Origin: Citrobacter telavivensis
GTDB lineage: Bacteria; Pseudomonadota; Gammaproteobacteria; Enterobacterales; Enterobacteriaceae
Reading direction: 5' to 3'
Assembly: GCA_009363175.1 (NCBI GenBank)
Contig: CP045205.1
Coordinates: 4,774,001 to 4,838,000, forward strand
Length of the DNA stretch: 64,000 nucleotides
In this document: in pieces, positions 1 to 7,607 of the stretch
How positions within the stretch are numbered: position 1 is the stretch's first letter
How the letters are laid out: each line of letters opens with the position of its first letter
Notes under the pieces: generated by a model
Database searches by the model: none
The model's input: the letters and a program-made list of their open reading frames with translations, nothing else
What the model was told of the DNA's origin: nothing
Translations under genes and position numbers: made by a program

Positions 1-651
1 CAGGCCACGGTGTTCCAGATATTTCAGGAATTTAGCCTGATAGATAGCACCGATTGGGCCCAGACCCATAGAAACGGTCGGGAACTGCCAGAATTCCGGC
101 ATCAGTTTCGGGTGCGGGTAGGAAGACAGGCCATTGCCATGAACTTCCTGACGGAAGTTGTCCATCTGCTCTTCAGTCAGACGGCCTTCCAGGAACGCAC
201 GGGCGTAAATGCCCGGGGAGATATGACCCTGGAAGTAAACCAGGTCGCCGCCATCCTGCTCATTGCGGGCGCGGAAGAAATGGTTGAAGCAAACATCGTA
301 CACCGTCGCAGAAGACTGGAAGGATGCCATGTGGCCGCCCAGCTCGAGGTCTTTTTTAGACGCACGCAGCACGGTCATGATGGCGTTCCAACGGATAGCA
401 GAACGAATTCGACGCTCCAGCTCCAGATTGCCCGGGTATTCCGGCTCATCTTCAACGGCAATAGTGTTGATGTAATTGCTTGCCCCAGTACCTGCCGCTA
501 CTTTCACGCCGCCTTTGCGGGCTTCAGAAAGAAGCTGGTCAATCAGATACTGAGCGCGCTCAACACCTTCTTCACGGATGACCGATTCGATCGCCTGTAG
601 CCAGTCGCGAGTTTCGATCGGATCCACGTCATTTGGGAAACGTTCTGACAT
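1..651 (-). CDS. aceE: Pyruvate dehydrogenase E1 component AceE (5' part only)
   Basis: Thiamine-diphosphate-dependent E1 subunit of the pyruvate dehydrogenase complex, which decarboxylates pyruvate and passes the acetyl group to the E2 lipoyl domains in the cytoplasm. Only the first 217 codons are present, and the gene runs off the left edge of the window (the family is about 887 residues). The N-terminus reads MSERFPNDVDPIETRDWLQA, a near match to E. coli AceE as I remember it, including the N-terminal segment that contacts E2. The ATG is at 651-649 behind a purine/pyrimidine-poor leader. It lies downstream of pdhR on the same strand, so it is the second gene of the pdhR-aceEF-lpd operon and should be repressed by PdhR. 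The fragment is open throughout. Confidence 0.97.
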   Translation of the reverse strand, partial: MSERFPNDVDPIETRDWLQAIESVIREEGVERAQYLIDQLLSEARKGGVKVAAGTGASNYINTIAVEDEPEYPGNLELERRIRSAIRWNAIMTVLRASKKDLELGGHMASFQSSATVYDVCFNHFFRARNEQDGGDLVYFQGHISPGIYARAFLEGRLTEEQMDNFRQEVHGNGLSSYPHPKLMPEFWQFPTVSMGLGPIGAIYQAKFLKYLEHRGL

Positions 652-690
652 GGGGGTATTCCTTATCTATCTAATACGTTGAGTTATCTG

Positions 691-738
691 GAACCTGTCC
701 CATTGAACTCTCGCCAGAGAACTCAATAAGACAGGTTC
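691..738 (-). other. Long imperfect hairpin between pdhR and aceE
   Basis: GAACCTGTC at 691-699 pairs perfectly with GACAGGTTC at 730-738. Between them ATTGA and TCAAT, then CTC and GAG, pair again, which gives a nested stem-loop of 48 bases in the 162-base pdhR-aceE gap. No T-run follows in either direction, so it does not look like a standard intrinsic terminator. An RNA-processing or partial-attenuation role that separates pdhR from aceEF levels is an inference. Confidence 0.5.
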
Positions 739-813
739 TGCGTTTAGTTGCCGCGCTTTAGAGTAGCGCTTGATTTACAACATCTTCTGGCTAACGAGCC
801 ACCAGAAAAATCA

Positions 814-1578
814 CTAATTCTTTCGCTGCTCCAGACGACGTAAGGCGCGTTCACGGCGGCTCTCCTCACGACTTCGGTCGAGCAGAATTTCTTCGATAAA
901 CGCCAGGTGGCGATGTGATGCTTCACGCGCCTCTTCTGGCTTACCGGCAATAATCGCTTCGAAAATACGGGTGCGGTGACCACTCACCAGCGGAAGCATC
1001 TCGCGACGCGAATAGAGCAACTCGAAGTTCTGACGAACGTTCTGGGCCAGCATGGGTTCCATACACCTTAGCAGATGGAGTAAAACCACATTGTGTGCCG
1101 CTTCGGTGACAGCAATTTGATACTGGAGGACCGCATCGGACTCAGCATCGCGGTCACCTGACTCTTGCGCCAGTTCAATGGCATGGTGCAGTTCACGAAT
1201 GCGTGTTTTGTCTTCATCGGTACTGCGCAGCGCTGCGTAGTATGCAGCAATGCCTTCCAGCGCATGGCGCGTCTCAAGCAGGTCAAACTGGGATTCAGGA
1301 TGGTCGGAGAGCAGTTCTACCAGTGGATCGCTAAAGCTCTGCCACAGGCTACTCTGAACAAAAGTGCCGCCGCCCTGGCGACGAAGCAGCAATCCCTTCG
1401 CTTCGAGACGTTGAATCGCCTCACGCAAGGAGGGACGGGAGACGTCGAACTGTTTCGCCAGTTCGCGTTCCGGTGGGAGTTTTTCGCCTGGGCGCAGTGT
1501 ACCCTCGAGAATCAAAAACTCCAGTTGTTGCTCAATCACATCGGATAATTTTGGTTGGCGGATTTTGCTGTAGGCCAT
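814..1578 (-). CDS. pdhR: Pyruvate dehydrogenase complex repressor PdhR
   Basis: GntR/FadR-family transcription factor that represses pdhR-aceEF-lpd and respiratory genes when pyruvate is low; pyruvate releases it from DNA. The 254-residue length matches the family. The GntR winged helix occupies about residues 9-74, with PPEREL at 35-40 and SRPSLREA at 47-54. The remaining all-helical C-terminal part is the FCD effector-binding domain. It is the first gene of the operon that continues into aceE. A perfect PdhR operator lies 33 bases upstream of the start codon, between promoter and gene, so autoregulation is expected. Confidence 0.97.
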   Translation of the reverse strand: MAYSKIRQPKLSDVIEQQLEFLILEGTLRPGEKLPPERELAKQFDVSRPSLREAIQRLEAKGLLLRRQGGGTFVQSSLWQSFSDPLVELLSDHPESQFDLLETRHALEGIAAYYAALRSTDEDKTRIRELHHAIELAQESGDRDAESDAVLQYQIAVTEAAHNVVLLHLLRCMEPMLAQNVRQNFELLYSRREMLPLVSGHRTRIFEAIIAGKPEEAREASHRHLAFIEEILLDRSREESRRERALRRLEQRKN

Positions 1579-1610
1579 GATGTCCTGTCTTAAGCCATTT
1601 GCCCGAAGTC

Positions 1611-1627
1611 AATTGGTCTTACCAATT
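1611..1627. promoter_or_regulatory. PdhR operator
   Basis: AATTGGTCTTACCAATT is a perfect palindrome with a 3-base centre and agrees with the known PdhR box (AATTGGTnnnACCAATT). It lies just downstream of the pdhR -10 element, at about +10 to +26 of the predicted transcript, where bound PdhR would block transcription. Confidence 0.93.
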
Positions 1628-1643
1628 TCATATCTGTGACGCT

Positions 1644-1672
1644 AAAGTAACAAAGTATTCACCTTATGTCCA
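1644..1672 (-). promoter_or_regulatory. pdhR promoter (-35/-10)
   Basis: On the minus strand the -35 hexamer TGGACA (1672-1667) and the -10 hexamer TACTTT (1649-1644) are separated by exactly 17 bases. The predicted start lies near 1637, directly upstream of the PdhR operator. The arrangement agrees with the known autoregulated Ppdh promoter. Confidence 0.75.
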
Positions 1673-2173
1673 TACAGGTTTTGATTGAAATCAGTAAACC
1701 AGGCACATTTTAACAACATCACAGAAATAACGTTTCAAACATGTAACTATGCACAAATGTTAAATTTACCACCCTCGAGGTAGTTTTAACCTTATTGAAA
1801 CGAAGAAAAATCCTGGTTGAACCGATTCAGATGCATTTTTATGCAAGCATTAATCATAAATAGTCATTTTACAGCTAACGGAAGTGTTATCAGGAGGTAA
1901 GAGGAGGGACACACAACTGCTCTCTTTTTATTCAACTCGTCATCATCCATTCACAAAGCAGGTGCATTCCCCGCCGCATACCATTATTCTGATCCGGACA
2001 AAAGAGTTTCGGCGACATTTTAAAAACCTTTGCTGTAAACATAATAATACAACAGACGGAATTGCAAACTTACACACGCATCACTGCGTAGTACAAATAA
2101 TAATTACTCAAATAGTTCGGGTCGTCTTCGGCGGCAGCCTGAAATCTGAAGAGTAAACCACACACGAGGTTTC
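1673..2173. other. AT-rich intergenic region upstream of aroP
   Basis: About 500 bases without a supportable gene between the pdhR promoter and aroP. A 90-codon open frame at 1884-2156 has no recognisable similarity, no good ribosome binding site and an odd composition, so I do not call it. The region should hold the aroP promoter and its TyrR sites; only one weak TyrR-like box is listed separately. Confidence 0.6.
2034..2051 (+). promoter_or_regulatory. Possible TyrR box upstream of aroP
   Basis: TGTAAACATAATAATACA matches one half of the TyrR consensus TGTAAAN6TTTACA perfectly and the other half at 4 of 6 positions. aroP is a classic TyrR-repressed gene in E. coli, which makes the position plausible. 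The match alone is weak. Confidence 0.4.
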
Positions 2174-3547
2174 ATGATGGACAGTCAGCAGCACGGCGAG
2201 CAGCTAAAGCGCGGCCTTAAGAACCGCCATATCCAGCTTATCGCGCTGGGCGGCGCGATAGGAACAGGCTTGTTCCTGGGAAGCGCCTCCGTTATCCAGT
2301 CCGCAGGCCCCGGTATTATTCTGGGTTATGCGATAGCGGGTTTTATTGCCTTCCTTATTATGCGTCAGTTGGGTGAGATGGTGGTTGAGGAGCCAGTTGC
2401 CGGTTCGTTCAGTCACTTTGCCTACAAGTACTGGGGGAGTTTTGCAGGCTTTGCGTCGGGCTGGAACTATTGGGTGCTGTACGTGCTGGTCGCGATGGCG
2501 GAACTGACCGCCGTCGGTAAGTACATTCAGTTCTGGTGGCCGGAGATCCCCACCTGGGTTTCGGCAGCCGTCTTCTTTATCGCTATCAACGCCATCAACC
2601 TGACCAACGTAAAAGTGTTTGGTGAGATGGAGTTCTGGTTTGCCATTATTAAAGTCATCGCCGTGGTGGCGATGATCATCTTCGGCGGCTGGTTGCTGTT
2701 CAGCGGCAACGGCGGCCCGCAGGCGACCGTACGTAACCTGTGGGAACAGGGCGGTTTCCTGCCTCACGGCATGACCGGGCTGGTGATGATGATGGCAATT
2801 ATCATGTTCTCTTTCGGTGGGCTTGAGCTGGTCGGTATCACCGCCGCCGAAGCCGATAACCCGGAGCAGAGCATCCCCAAAGCCACCAACCAGGTTATCT
2901 ACCGTATTCTGATCTTCTATGTGGGTTCACTGGCCGTTCTGCTTTCCCTGCTGCCGTGGACGCGCGTCACTGCCGACACCAGCCCGTTTGTCCTGATCTT
3001 CCACGAGCTCGGCGATACTTTCGTCGCAAACGCGCTGAACGTTGTGGTTCTGACGGCGGCGCTGTCGGTGTACAACAGCTGCGTTTACTGTAACAGCCGC
3101 ATGCTGTTTGGTCTGGCGCAACAGGGTAACGCCCCAAAAATCCTGCTCACTATCGACAAACGCGGCGTGCCGGTGAATACCATCATCGTCTCGGCGCTGG
3201 TGACAGCACTGTGCGTGTTGATCAACTACATGGCACCGGAATCCGCCTTCGGTCTGCTGATGGCGCTGGTGGTCTCCGCACTGGTGATCAACTGGGCGAT
3301 GATCAGTCTTGCACACATCAAGTTCCGCCGCGCCAAGCAGCAACAGGGAGTGAAGACTCGCTTCCCGGCGCTGTTCTATCCGTTGGGTAACTGGGTCTGC
3401 CTGCTCTTCATGGCGGCCGTACTGGTGATTATGCTGATAACACCGGGTATGGCGATTTCGGTCTACCTGATCCCGGTATGGCTGGTTGTTTTAGGTATCG
3501 GTTACCTGTGCAAACAGAAAACCGCAAAGACAGCGAAAGCGCATTAA
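2174..3547 (+). CDS. aroP: Aromatic amino acid permease AroP
   Basis: Proton-driven inner-membrane importer for phenylalanine, tyrosine and tryptophan, of the APC/AAT family. The 457-residue protein has 12 predicted membrane segments and the family signature GGAIGTGLFLG at residues 26-36 in the first one. It is very close to E. coli AroP over its whole length, including the C-terminal AVKAH-like end (here AKAH). Two adjacent ATG codons (2174 and 2177) follow an AGGAG-poor leader with CGAGG; the first gives the E. coli-like MM start. It is transcribed divergently from pdhR and ends in a strong hairpin. Confidence 0.96.
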   Translation: MMDSQQHGEQLKRGLKNRHIQLIALGGAIGTGLFLGSASVIQSAGPGIILGYAIAGFIAFLIMRQLGEMVVEEPVAGSFSHFAYKYWGSFAGFASGWNYWVLYVLVAMAELTAVGKYIQFWWPEIPTWVSAAVFFIAINAINLTNVKVFGEMEFWFAIIKVIAVVAMIIFGGWLLFSGNGGPQATVRNLWEQGGFLPHGMTGLVMMMAIIMFSFGGLELVGITAAEADNPEQSIPKATNQVIYRILIFYVGSLAVLLSLLPWTRVTADTSPFVLIFHELGDTFVANALNVVVLTAALSVYNSCVYCNSRMLFGLAQQGNAPKILLTIDKRGVPVNTIIVSALVTALCVLINYMAPESAFGLLMALVVSALVINWAMISLAHIKFRRAKQQQGVKTRFPALFYPLGNWVCLLFMAAVLVIMLITPGMAISVYLIPVWLVVLGIGYLCKQKTAKTAKAH

Positions 3548-3555
3548 TCCCTCGG

Positions 3556-3583
3556 ACCCTCACCCGTCCTGGGTGAGGGTTGT
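3556..3583 (+). terminator. aroP terminator hairpin
   Basis: A perfect 10-base-pair stem (ACCCTCACCC at 3556-3565 and GGGTGAGGGT at 3571-3580) with a 5-base loop lies 8 bases after the aroP stop. The T-run is short (TTGTT), so termination may be incomplete. It directly abuts the CRP-like site of the next operon. Confidence 0.75.
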
Positions 3584-3596
3584 TACCTGCCTCACA
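3581..3596 (+). promoter_or_regulatory. CRP-like site upstream of the symporter/GH43 operon
   Basis: TGTTACCTGCCTCACA fits TGTGAN6TCACA at 9 of 10 defined positions. It ends 12 bases before an AraC half-site. In the araBAD promoter of this window the TCACA arm ends 13 bases before araI1, so the geometry is almost identical. Function is inferred. Confidence 0.55.
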
Positions 3597-3608
3597 CTTT
3601 TCCTCCTG

Positions 3609-3673
3609 TAGCCATTTCGTCCATGTTCGCGGCGCTATCCTGCAACGCAAATAATCGATAGCAGACGAATAAT
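3609..3673 (+). promoter_or_regulatory. Putative AraC-dependent promoter of the symporter/GH43 operon
   Basis: TAGCCATTTCGTCCATG (3609-3625) matches the AraC half-site TAGCN7TCCATA at 9 of 10 defined positions. A weaker second half-site with ATCCT at 3637-3641 follows about two helical turns later, like araI2. AATAAT (3668-3673) is a good -10 hexamer 59 bases from the start of the half-site; the corresponding distance at araBAD is 58. Together with the CRP-like site at 3581-3596 this copies the araBAD promoter layout. AraC control is inferred, not shown. Confidence 0.6.
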
Positions 3674-3705
3674 TATTTCCATCACCTTGATGGAGAGACA
3701 TCGCA

Positions 3706-5112
3706 ATGGATACAGGTAAACTGTCGGTAAGAGAAAAGATTGGTTATGGCATGGGCGATGCCGGATGCAACATCATCTTTGGCGCTATCATGCTGTTTGT
3801 TAACTATTTTTACACAGATATTTTTGGTCTCGCCCCGGCGCTGGTAGGGGTGTTATTACTGTCAGTACGCGTTATCGATGCCGTTACCGATCCCATTATG
3901 GGCGCCATTGCCGACCGGACCCAAAGCAAATATGGCCGTTTTCGTCCGTGGCTACTGTGGATTGCCTTCCCCTACGCGCTGTTCAGCATTCTGATGTTCA
4001 CCACCCCGGAGTGGACTTATAACAGCAAGGTTATCTATGCGTTTGTCACTTACTTCCTGTTATCGATTACCTATACGGCAATCAATATTCCTTACTGCTC
4101 GCTGGGCGGCGTGATCACCAACGACCCGAAAGAGCGTGTGGCCTGTCAGTCTTACCGCTTTGTGCTGGTCGGCATCGCGACGTTGCTGTTGTCGCTCACC
4201 CTGCTGCCCATGGTTGACTGGTTTGGCGGTGATAACAAAGCGAAGGGATATCAACTGGCGATGACCGTGCTGGCCATTATCGGCATGTGCATGTTCCTGT
4301 TTTGTTTTGCCACCGTTCGCGAGCGCGTGCGCCCTGCCGTTCCCACTCACGACGACATGAAGAATGACTTCAAAGACGTGTGGAAAAACGACCAGTGGGT
4401 ACGCATTCTGCTGCTGACGCTGTGCAACGTCTGCCCGGGCTTCATCCGCATGGCGGCAACCATGTACTACGTCACCTGGGTAATGGGGCAAAGCACCCAC
4501 TTCGCCACGCTTTTTATCAGCCTCGGCGTTGTCGGCATGATGATCGGCAGCGTGCTGGCAAAAGTGCTGACCGACCGCTGGTGCAAGCTGAAGGTGTTCT
4601 TCTGGACCAATATCGCGCTGGCCCTTTTCTCCTGCGCGTTTTACTTCTTCGATCCCAAAGCCACGATGCTGATTGTGGCGCTCTACTTCCTGCTCAATAT
4701 TCTGCATCAGATCCCGTCGCCGCTGCACTGGTCGCTGATGGCGGATGTTGACGACTACGGCGAATGGAAAACGGGCAAACGTATTACCGGTATCAGCTTC
4801 TCCGGCAACCTGTTCTTCCTGAAGCTCGGTCTGGCGATTGCCGGCGCGATGGTCGGCTTTCTGCTCTCATGGTACGGCTACGATGCAGGGGCGAAAGCGC
4901 AAAGCGATTCCGCCATCAACGGCATCGTGCTGCTCTTTACCGTAATTCCGGGTATCGGATACCTGATTACCGCCGGCGTAGTGCGTCTGCTGAAAGTTGA
5001 CCGGGAACTGATGAAACAGATTCAGAACGATCTGGAAAAACGCCGCGCCAACTACCGCGAACTCAATGATTATCAGGAACTGAACGCCACTGAAACCGTA
5101 AGGAAAGCCTGA
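3706..5112 (+). CDS. GPH-family glycoside:cation symporter (XynT/YagG-like), probable arabinoside importer
   Basis: Inner-membrane symporter of the glycoside-pentoside-hexuronide family, related to XynT/YagG and more distantly to MelB and UidB. The 468 residues form 12 hydrophobic segments. Family motifs are visible: GYGMGDAGCN near residues 13-22, D-P-G-D loop (VTDPIMGAIADRT, about 61-73) followed by GRFRPWLLW, and the central LMADVDDYGEWKTGKR. SD GGAGAG lies 9 bases before the ATG at 3706. Its TGA overlaps the ATG of the GH43 gene by one base, so the two are translationally coupled. The substrate is not visible in the sequence. The GH43 partner and the AraC-like promoter suggest an arabinose-containing glycoside; xylosides are the alternative. 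The pair is absent between aroP and ampE in E. coli K-12. Confidence 0.88.
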   Translation: MDTGKLSVREKIGYGMGDAGCNIIFGAIMLFVNYFYTDIFGLAPALVGVLLLSVRVIDAVTDPIMGAIADRTQSKYGRFRPWLLWIAFPYALFSILMFTTPEWTYNSKVIYAFVTYFLLSITYTAINIPYCSLGGVITNDPKERVACQSYRFVLVGIATLLLSLTLLPMVDWFGGDNKAKGYQLAMTVLAIIGMCMFLFCFATVRERVRPAVPTHDDMKNDFKDVWKNDQWVRILLLTLCNVCPGFIRMAATMYYVTWVMGQSTHFATLFISLGVVGMMIGSVLAKVLTDRWCKLKVFFWTNIALALFSCAFYFFDPKATMLIVALYFLLNILHQIPSPLHWSLMADVDDYGEWKTGKRITGISFSGNLFFLKLGLAIAGAMVGFLLSWYGYDAGAKAQSDSAINGIVLLFTVIPGIGYLITAGVVRLLKVDRELMKQIQNDLEKRRANYRELNDYQELNATETVRKA

Positions 5113-6062
5113 TGCAAAACTGGCCCAACCCGTTTATTGAACAACGCGCCGATCCGTTTATCCTGCGTGACGGCAGCGACTACTATTTTATTGCCTCCGT
5201 GCCGGAATATGACCGGCTGGAAATCCGCCGGGCGGATTCACTGGAAGGATTGCGCACGGCAACGCCCGTTGTCGTCTGGCGCAAACCCGAACACGGTCCG
5301 ATGAGCGAACTTATCTGGGCACCGGAAATACATCACCTCGACGGCAGATGGGTCATCTACTTTGCCGCCGCCCATACACAGGCGCTCGACAAACTGGGCA
5401 TGTTTCAGCACCGGATGTACGCGCTGGAGTGCACGCATACCGATCCGCTCACCGGTAACTGGGTCGAAAAAGGTCAGGTGAAAACGCCGTTTGATACCTT
5501 TGCACTCGATGCCACAACGTTTCGCCATCAGGGAAAGCAATGGTATCTGTGGGCGCAAAAATCGCCCGACATCACCGGGAATTCCAACATTTATCTGGCG
5601 GAGCTGGAAAATCCCTGGACGATTAAAGGCCAGCCAGTGATGCTCAGCAAGCCGGAGTACGACTGGGAGTGTCGGGGTTTTTGGGTCAATGAAGGGCCAG
5701 CGGTGTTAAGCCACGGTGACAGGCTGTTCATCAGCTACTCCGCCAGCGCCACGGACGAAAACTACTGCATGGGATTGTTATGGATTGATATTCACGCCGA
5801 TCCGCAGAATCCGGCAAACTGGCACAAATTGCCGCATCCGATATTTACCACCAGCAAGGAAAATCGTCAGTATGGGCCCGGGCACAACAGCTTTACCCAA
5901 ACGCCGGAGGGCGACGACGTGCTGGTGTATCACGCGCGCAACTACACCGAAATTGAAGGCGATCCGCTCTACGATCCTAATCGCCATACCCGCCTGAAGC
6001 GAATTCGTTGGGATGAAAACGGGATGCCGGACTTCGGCATCCCGCCTGCCGATACGCTTTGA
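5112..6062 (+). CDS. Glycoside hydrolase family 43 enzyme, probable exo-alpha-L-arabinofuranosidase
   Basis: A 316-residue five-bladed beta-propeller hydrolase with the GH43 triad in the expected places: Asp14 (RADPF, general base), Asp133 (ALDATTF, pKa modulator) and Glu194 (NEGPAV, general acid). PGHNSF (256-261) and YHARNY (273-278) carry the conserved histidines near the active site. The length and motifs fit short arabinofuranosidase-type GH43 members better than the about 540-residue beta-xylosidases such as YagH. There is no signal peptide, so it should act in the cytoplasm on glycosides imported by the symporter it overlaps. The expected product is L-arabinose for the araBAD pathway at the other end of the window. 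Xylosidase activity cannot be excluded. Confidence 0.85.
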   Translation: MQNWPNPFIEQRADPFILRDGSDYYFIASVPEYDRLEIRRADSLEGLRTATPVVVWRKPEHGPMSELIWAPEIHHLDGRWVIYFAAAHTQALDKLGMFQHRMYALECTHTDPLTGNWVEKGQVKTPFDTFALDATTFRHQGKQWYLWAQKSPDITGNSNIYLAELENPWTIKGQPVMLSKPEYDWECRGFWVNEGPAVLSHGDRLFISYSASATDENYCMGLLWIDIHADPQNPANWHKLPHPIFTTSKENRQYGPGHNSFTQTPEGDDVLVYHARNYTEIEGDPLYDPNRHTRLKRIRWDENGMPDFGIPPADTL

Positions 6063-6068
6063 GAGATT

Positions 6069-6094
6069 GCCCGGTAACCTGTTGCTTACCGGGC
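6069..6094. terminator. Hairpin between the GH43 gene and ampE (REP-like)
   Basis: GCCCGGTAA (6069-6077) pairs perfectly with TTACCGGGC (6086-6094) around an 8-base loop, in the 43-base gap between convergent genes. It can serve both strands as a terminator, though T-runs are poor. The arms and loop look like a REP variant in which both stem arms have changed together. A second perfect hairpin (GGGATGCCG and CGGCATCCC, 6020-6042) sits inside the last codons of the GH43 gene. Confidence 0.6.
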
Positions 6095-6105
6095 GTCCTG
6101 ATTCG

Positions 6106-6960
6106 TTAAATCAACGTGCCATAAATGGTCAGCACGGCAATCACCACCACTAAGGCAAACGACGTTTTCTTCGCCATAGAAACCGCCGCTTTCGGCGTTT
6201 CAATCTTATCGGTATGCGGCTCGCGTGCCAGCGAGAACTGCGCCAGGCGCGTTAACACCTGATACTGCGAGATATGCAAATCCGCCAGCGAGGCAAACCA
6301 CGCGGGCAGCGCTTTTTCGCCATGCCCGATCAGGGCGTACACCACGCCCGCCAGACGTACCGGGATCCAGTCCAGAACATGAAGAATGCCATCAATGCCG
6401 GACTGTAAACGCTCATGTGGCGTCTGATAGCGCGCCAGCCAGGACTGCCACGAGCGCAGAAAGGCGTAGCCCACCAGCAGAACCGGCCCCCACGGACCGC
6501 CGACGATCAGCCAGAACAACGGCGCGATATAAAAACGGAAGTTAATCCACAGTAGCGCGTTTTGCAGCTCACGCAAAAACTCACGCTCATTGCAATCCGG
6601 CGGGACGCCATGAATCATCGTCAGTTCGCTGGCCATCGCCGTTCTGGCATGTACATCATCACGCGCCGCCGCATTAAGATAGGCATGATAGTGCATCCGC
6701 ACTTTACCCGCGCCAATACACAACAGCCCGATCAGAATCCACGCCACGATCGTCGGCACATTAAACAACAAACCTTCCAGCGCGCGCAGTAACAGGAACG
6801 TGACCACCATCGCGATCGTCATCATCCCCAGCGTACGCGCCACCGAGAAGCGTTTAACCCGACGGAAAAAAGCTTCTAACCGGTGATCCAACTGCCAGTG
6901 TTCGCCCAGCTTAAACAGGCGCTCGACGAGCAGCACCAGTAATGTCGTAAATAGCGTCAT
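6106..6960 (-). CDS. ampE: Inner-membrane protein AmpE (beta-lactamase regulatory locus)
   Basis: Integral membrane protein of the ampDE operon, long linked to beta-lactamase induction; its biochemical activity is still not settled. The 284-residue length equals that of E. coli AmpE. Hydrophobic segments lie near residues 45-65, 67-87, 140-170 and at the C-terminus (about 263-283), and the N-terminus MTLFTTLLVLLVERLFKLGE is characteristic. Its ATG overlaps the ampD stop by four bases, so it is translated with ampD. It is convergent with the GH43 gene. Confidence 0.95.
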   Translation of the reverse strand: MTLFTTLLVLLVERLFKLGEHWQLDHRLEAFFRRVKRFSVARTLGMMTIAMVVTFLLLRALEGLLFNVPTIVAWILIGLLCIGAGKVRMHYHAYLNAAARDDVHARTAMASELTMIHGVPPDCNEREFLRELQNALLWINFRFYIAPLFWLIVGGPWGPVLLVGYAFLRSWQSWLARYQTPHERLQSGIDGILHVLDWIPVRLAGVVYALIGHGEKALPAWFASLADLHISQYQVLTRLAQFSLAREPHTDKIETPKAAVSMAKKTSFALVVVIAVLTIYGTLI

Positions 6961-7520
6961 GTCATCTCCTTATCTGACGAGGCGGTGATCAGGGCGCGAA
7001 ACCTTGCCCAGTCAAAAGCCGGACCGGGATCGGTCTTACGCTCAGGCGCAATATCACAGTGCCCGGTTATGTTGTCGGCAACGGCCGGGAAAATCTTTAT
7101 CAACGCACGCGTGACGGCTGCCAGTTGTTGGTACTGAGCATCGGTGTAGGCCAGCGTGTCGGTCCCTTCCAGCTCAATGCCAATCGAAAAATCATTGCAG
7201 CGTTCACGCCCATGATAGCTCGACACACCGGCATGCCACGCGCGCTTATCGAAAGGAACATACTGAACGATTTCGCCATCGCGGCGAATCAGACAATGGG
7301 CGGAAACGCGCAGATGCGCAATTTCGGCAAAAAAAGGGTGGACGTTGGGATCAATCGTTCCGGTGAATAGTGCGTCAATCCACGGACCGCCAAACTCGCC
7401 GGGCGGCAGGCTGATATTATGCACCACCAGCAAAGAAGGGACTTCATCATCCGGGCGGCAATCGTAATGCGCAGAAGGAACGCGTCGCGCTTCTGCCAGC
7501 CAGCCCTTGTCTAACAACAT
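6957..7520 (-). CDS. ampD: 1,6-anhydro-N-acetylmuramyl-L-alanine amidase AmpD
   Basis: Cytoplasmic zinc amidase that cuts the stem peptide from anhydro-muropeptides during cell-wall recycling. Its loss derepresses AmpC beta-lactamase where AmpR is present. The 187 residues match the family length. The zinc ligands His34, His154 and Asp164 and the catalytic Glu116 and Lys162 known for AmpD are all present at those numbers. It is divergent from nadC and followed by ampE in a four-base overlap. No ampC or ampR gene lies in the window. Confidence 0.97.
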   Translation of the reverse strand: MLLDKGWLAEARRVPSAHYDCRPDDEVPSLLVVHNISLPPGEFGGPWIDALFTGTIDPNVHPFFAEIAHLRVSAHCLIRRDGEIVQYVPFDKRAWHAGVSSYHGRERCNDFSIGIELEGTDTLAYTDAQYQQLAAVTRALIKIFPAVADNITGHCDIAPERKTDPGPAFDWARFRALITASSDKEMT

Positions 7521-7607
7521 GCTGAATCTCCTTTTGAGTGGTGCTTATAGCCGCATCAGAGTAGCATGTTTCTACCTTATGATTCGTTAGCAATTTGGAG
7601 TTTTCTT

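Noticed and set aside
10..600. 196-codon open frame on the plus strand
   Set aside because: It is the antisense of aceE, with low-complexity-like composition and no family similarity.
1884..2156. 90-codon open frame upstream of aroP
   Set aside because: No recognisable domain, no convincing ribosome binding site, and it overlaps the expected aroP regulatory region.
3706..6062. A recent mobile island carrying the symporter/GH43 genes
   Set aside because: No integrase, tRNA target, direct repeats or IS ends are visible, and base composition looks like that of the neighbours; lineage-specific gain or loss is enough.
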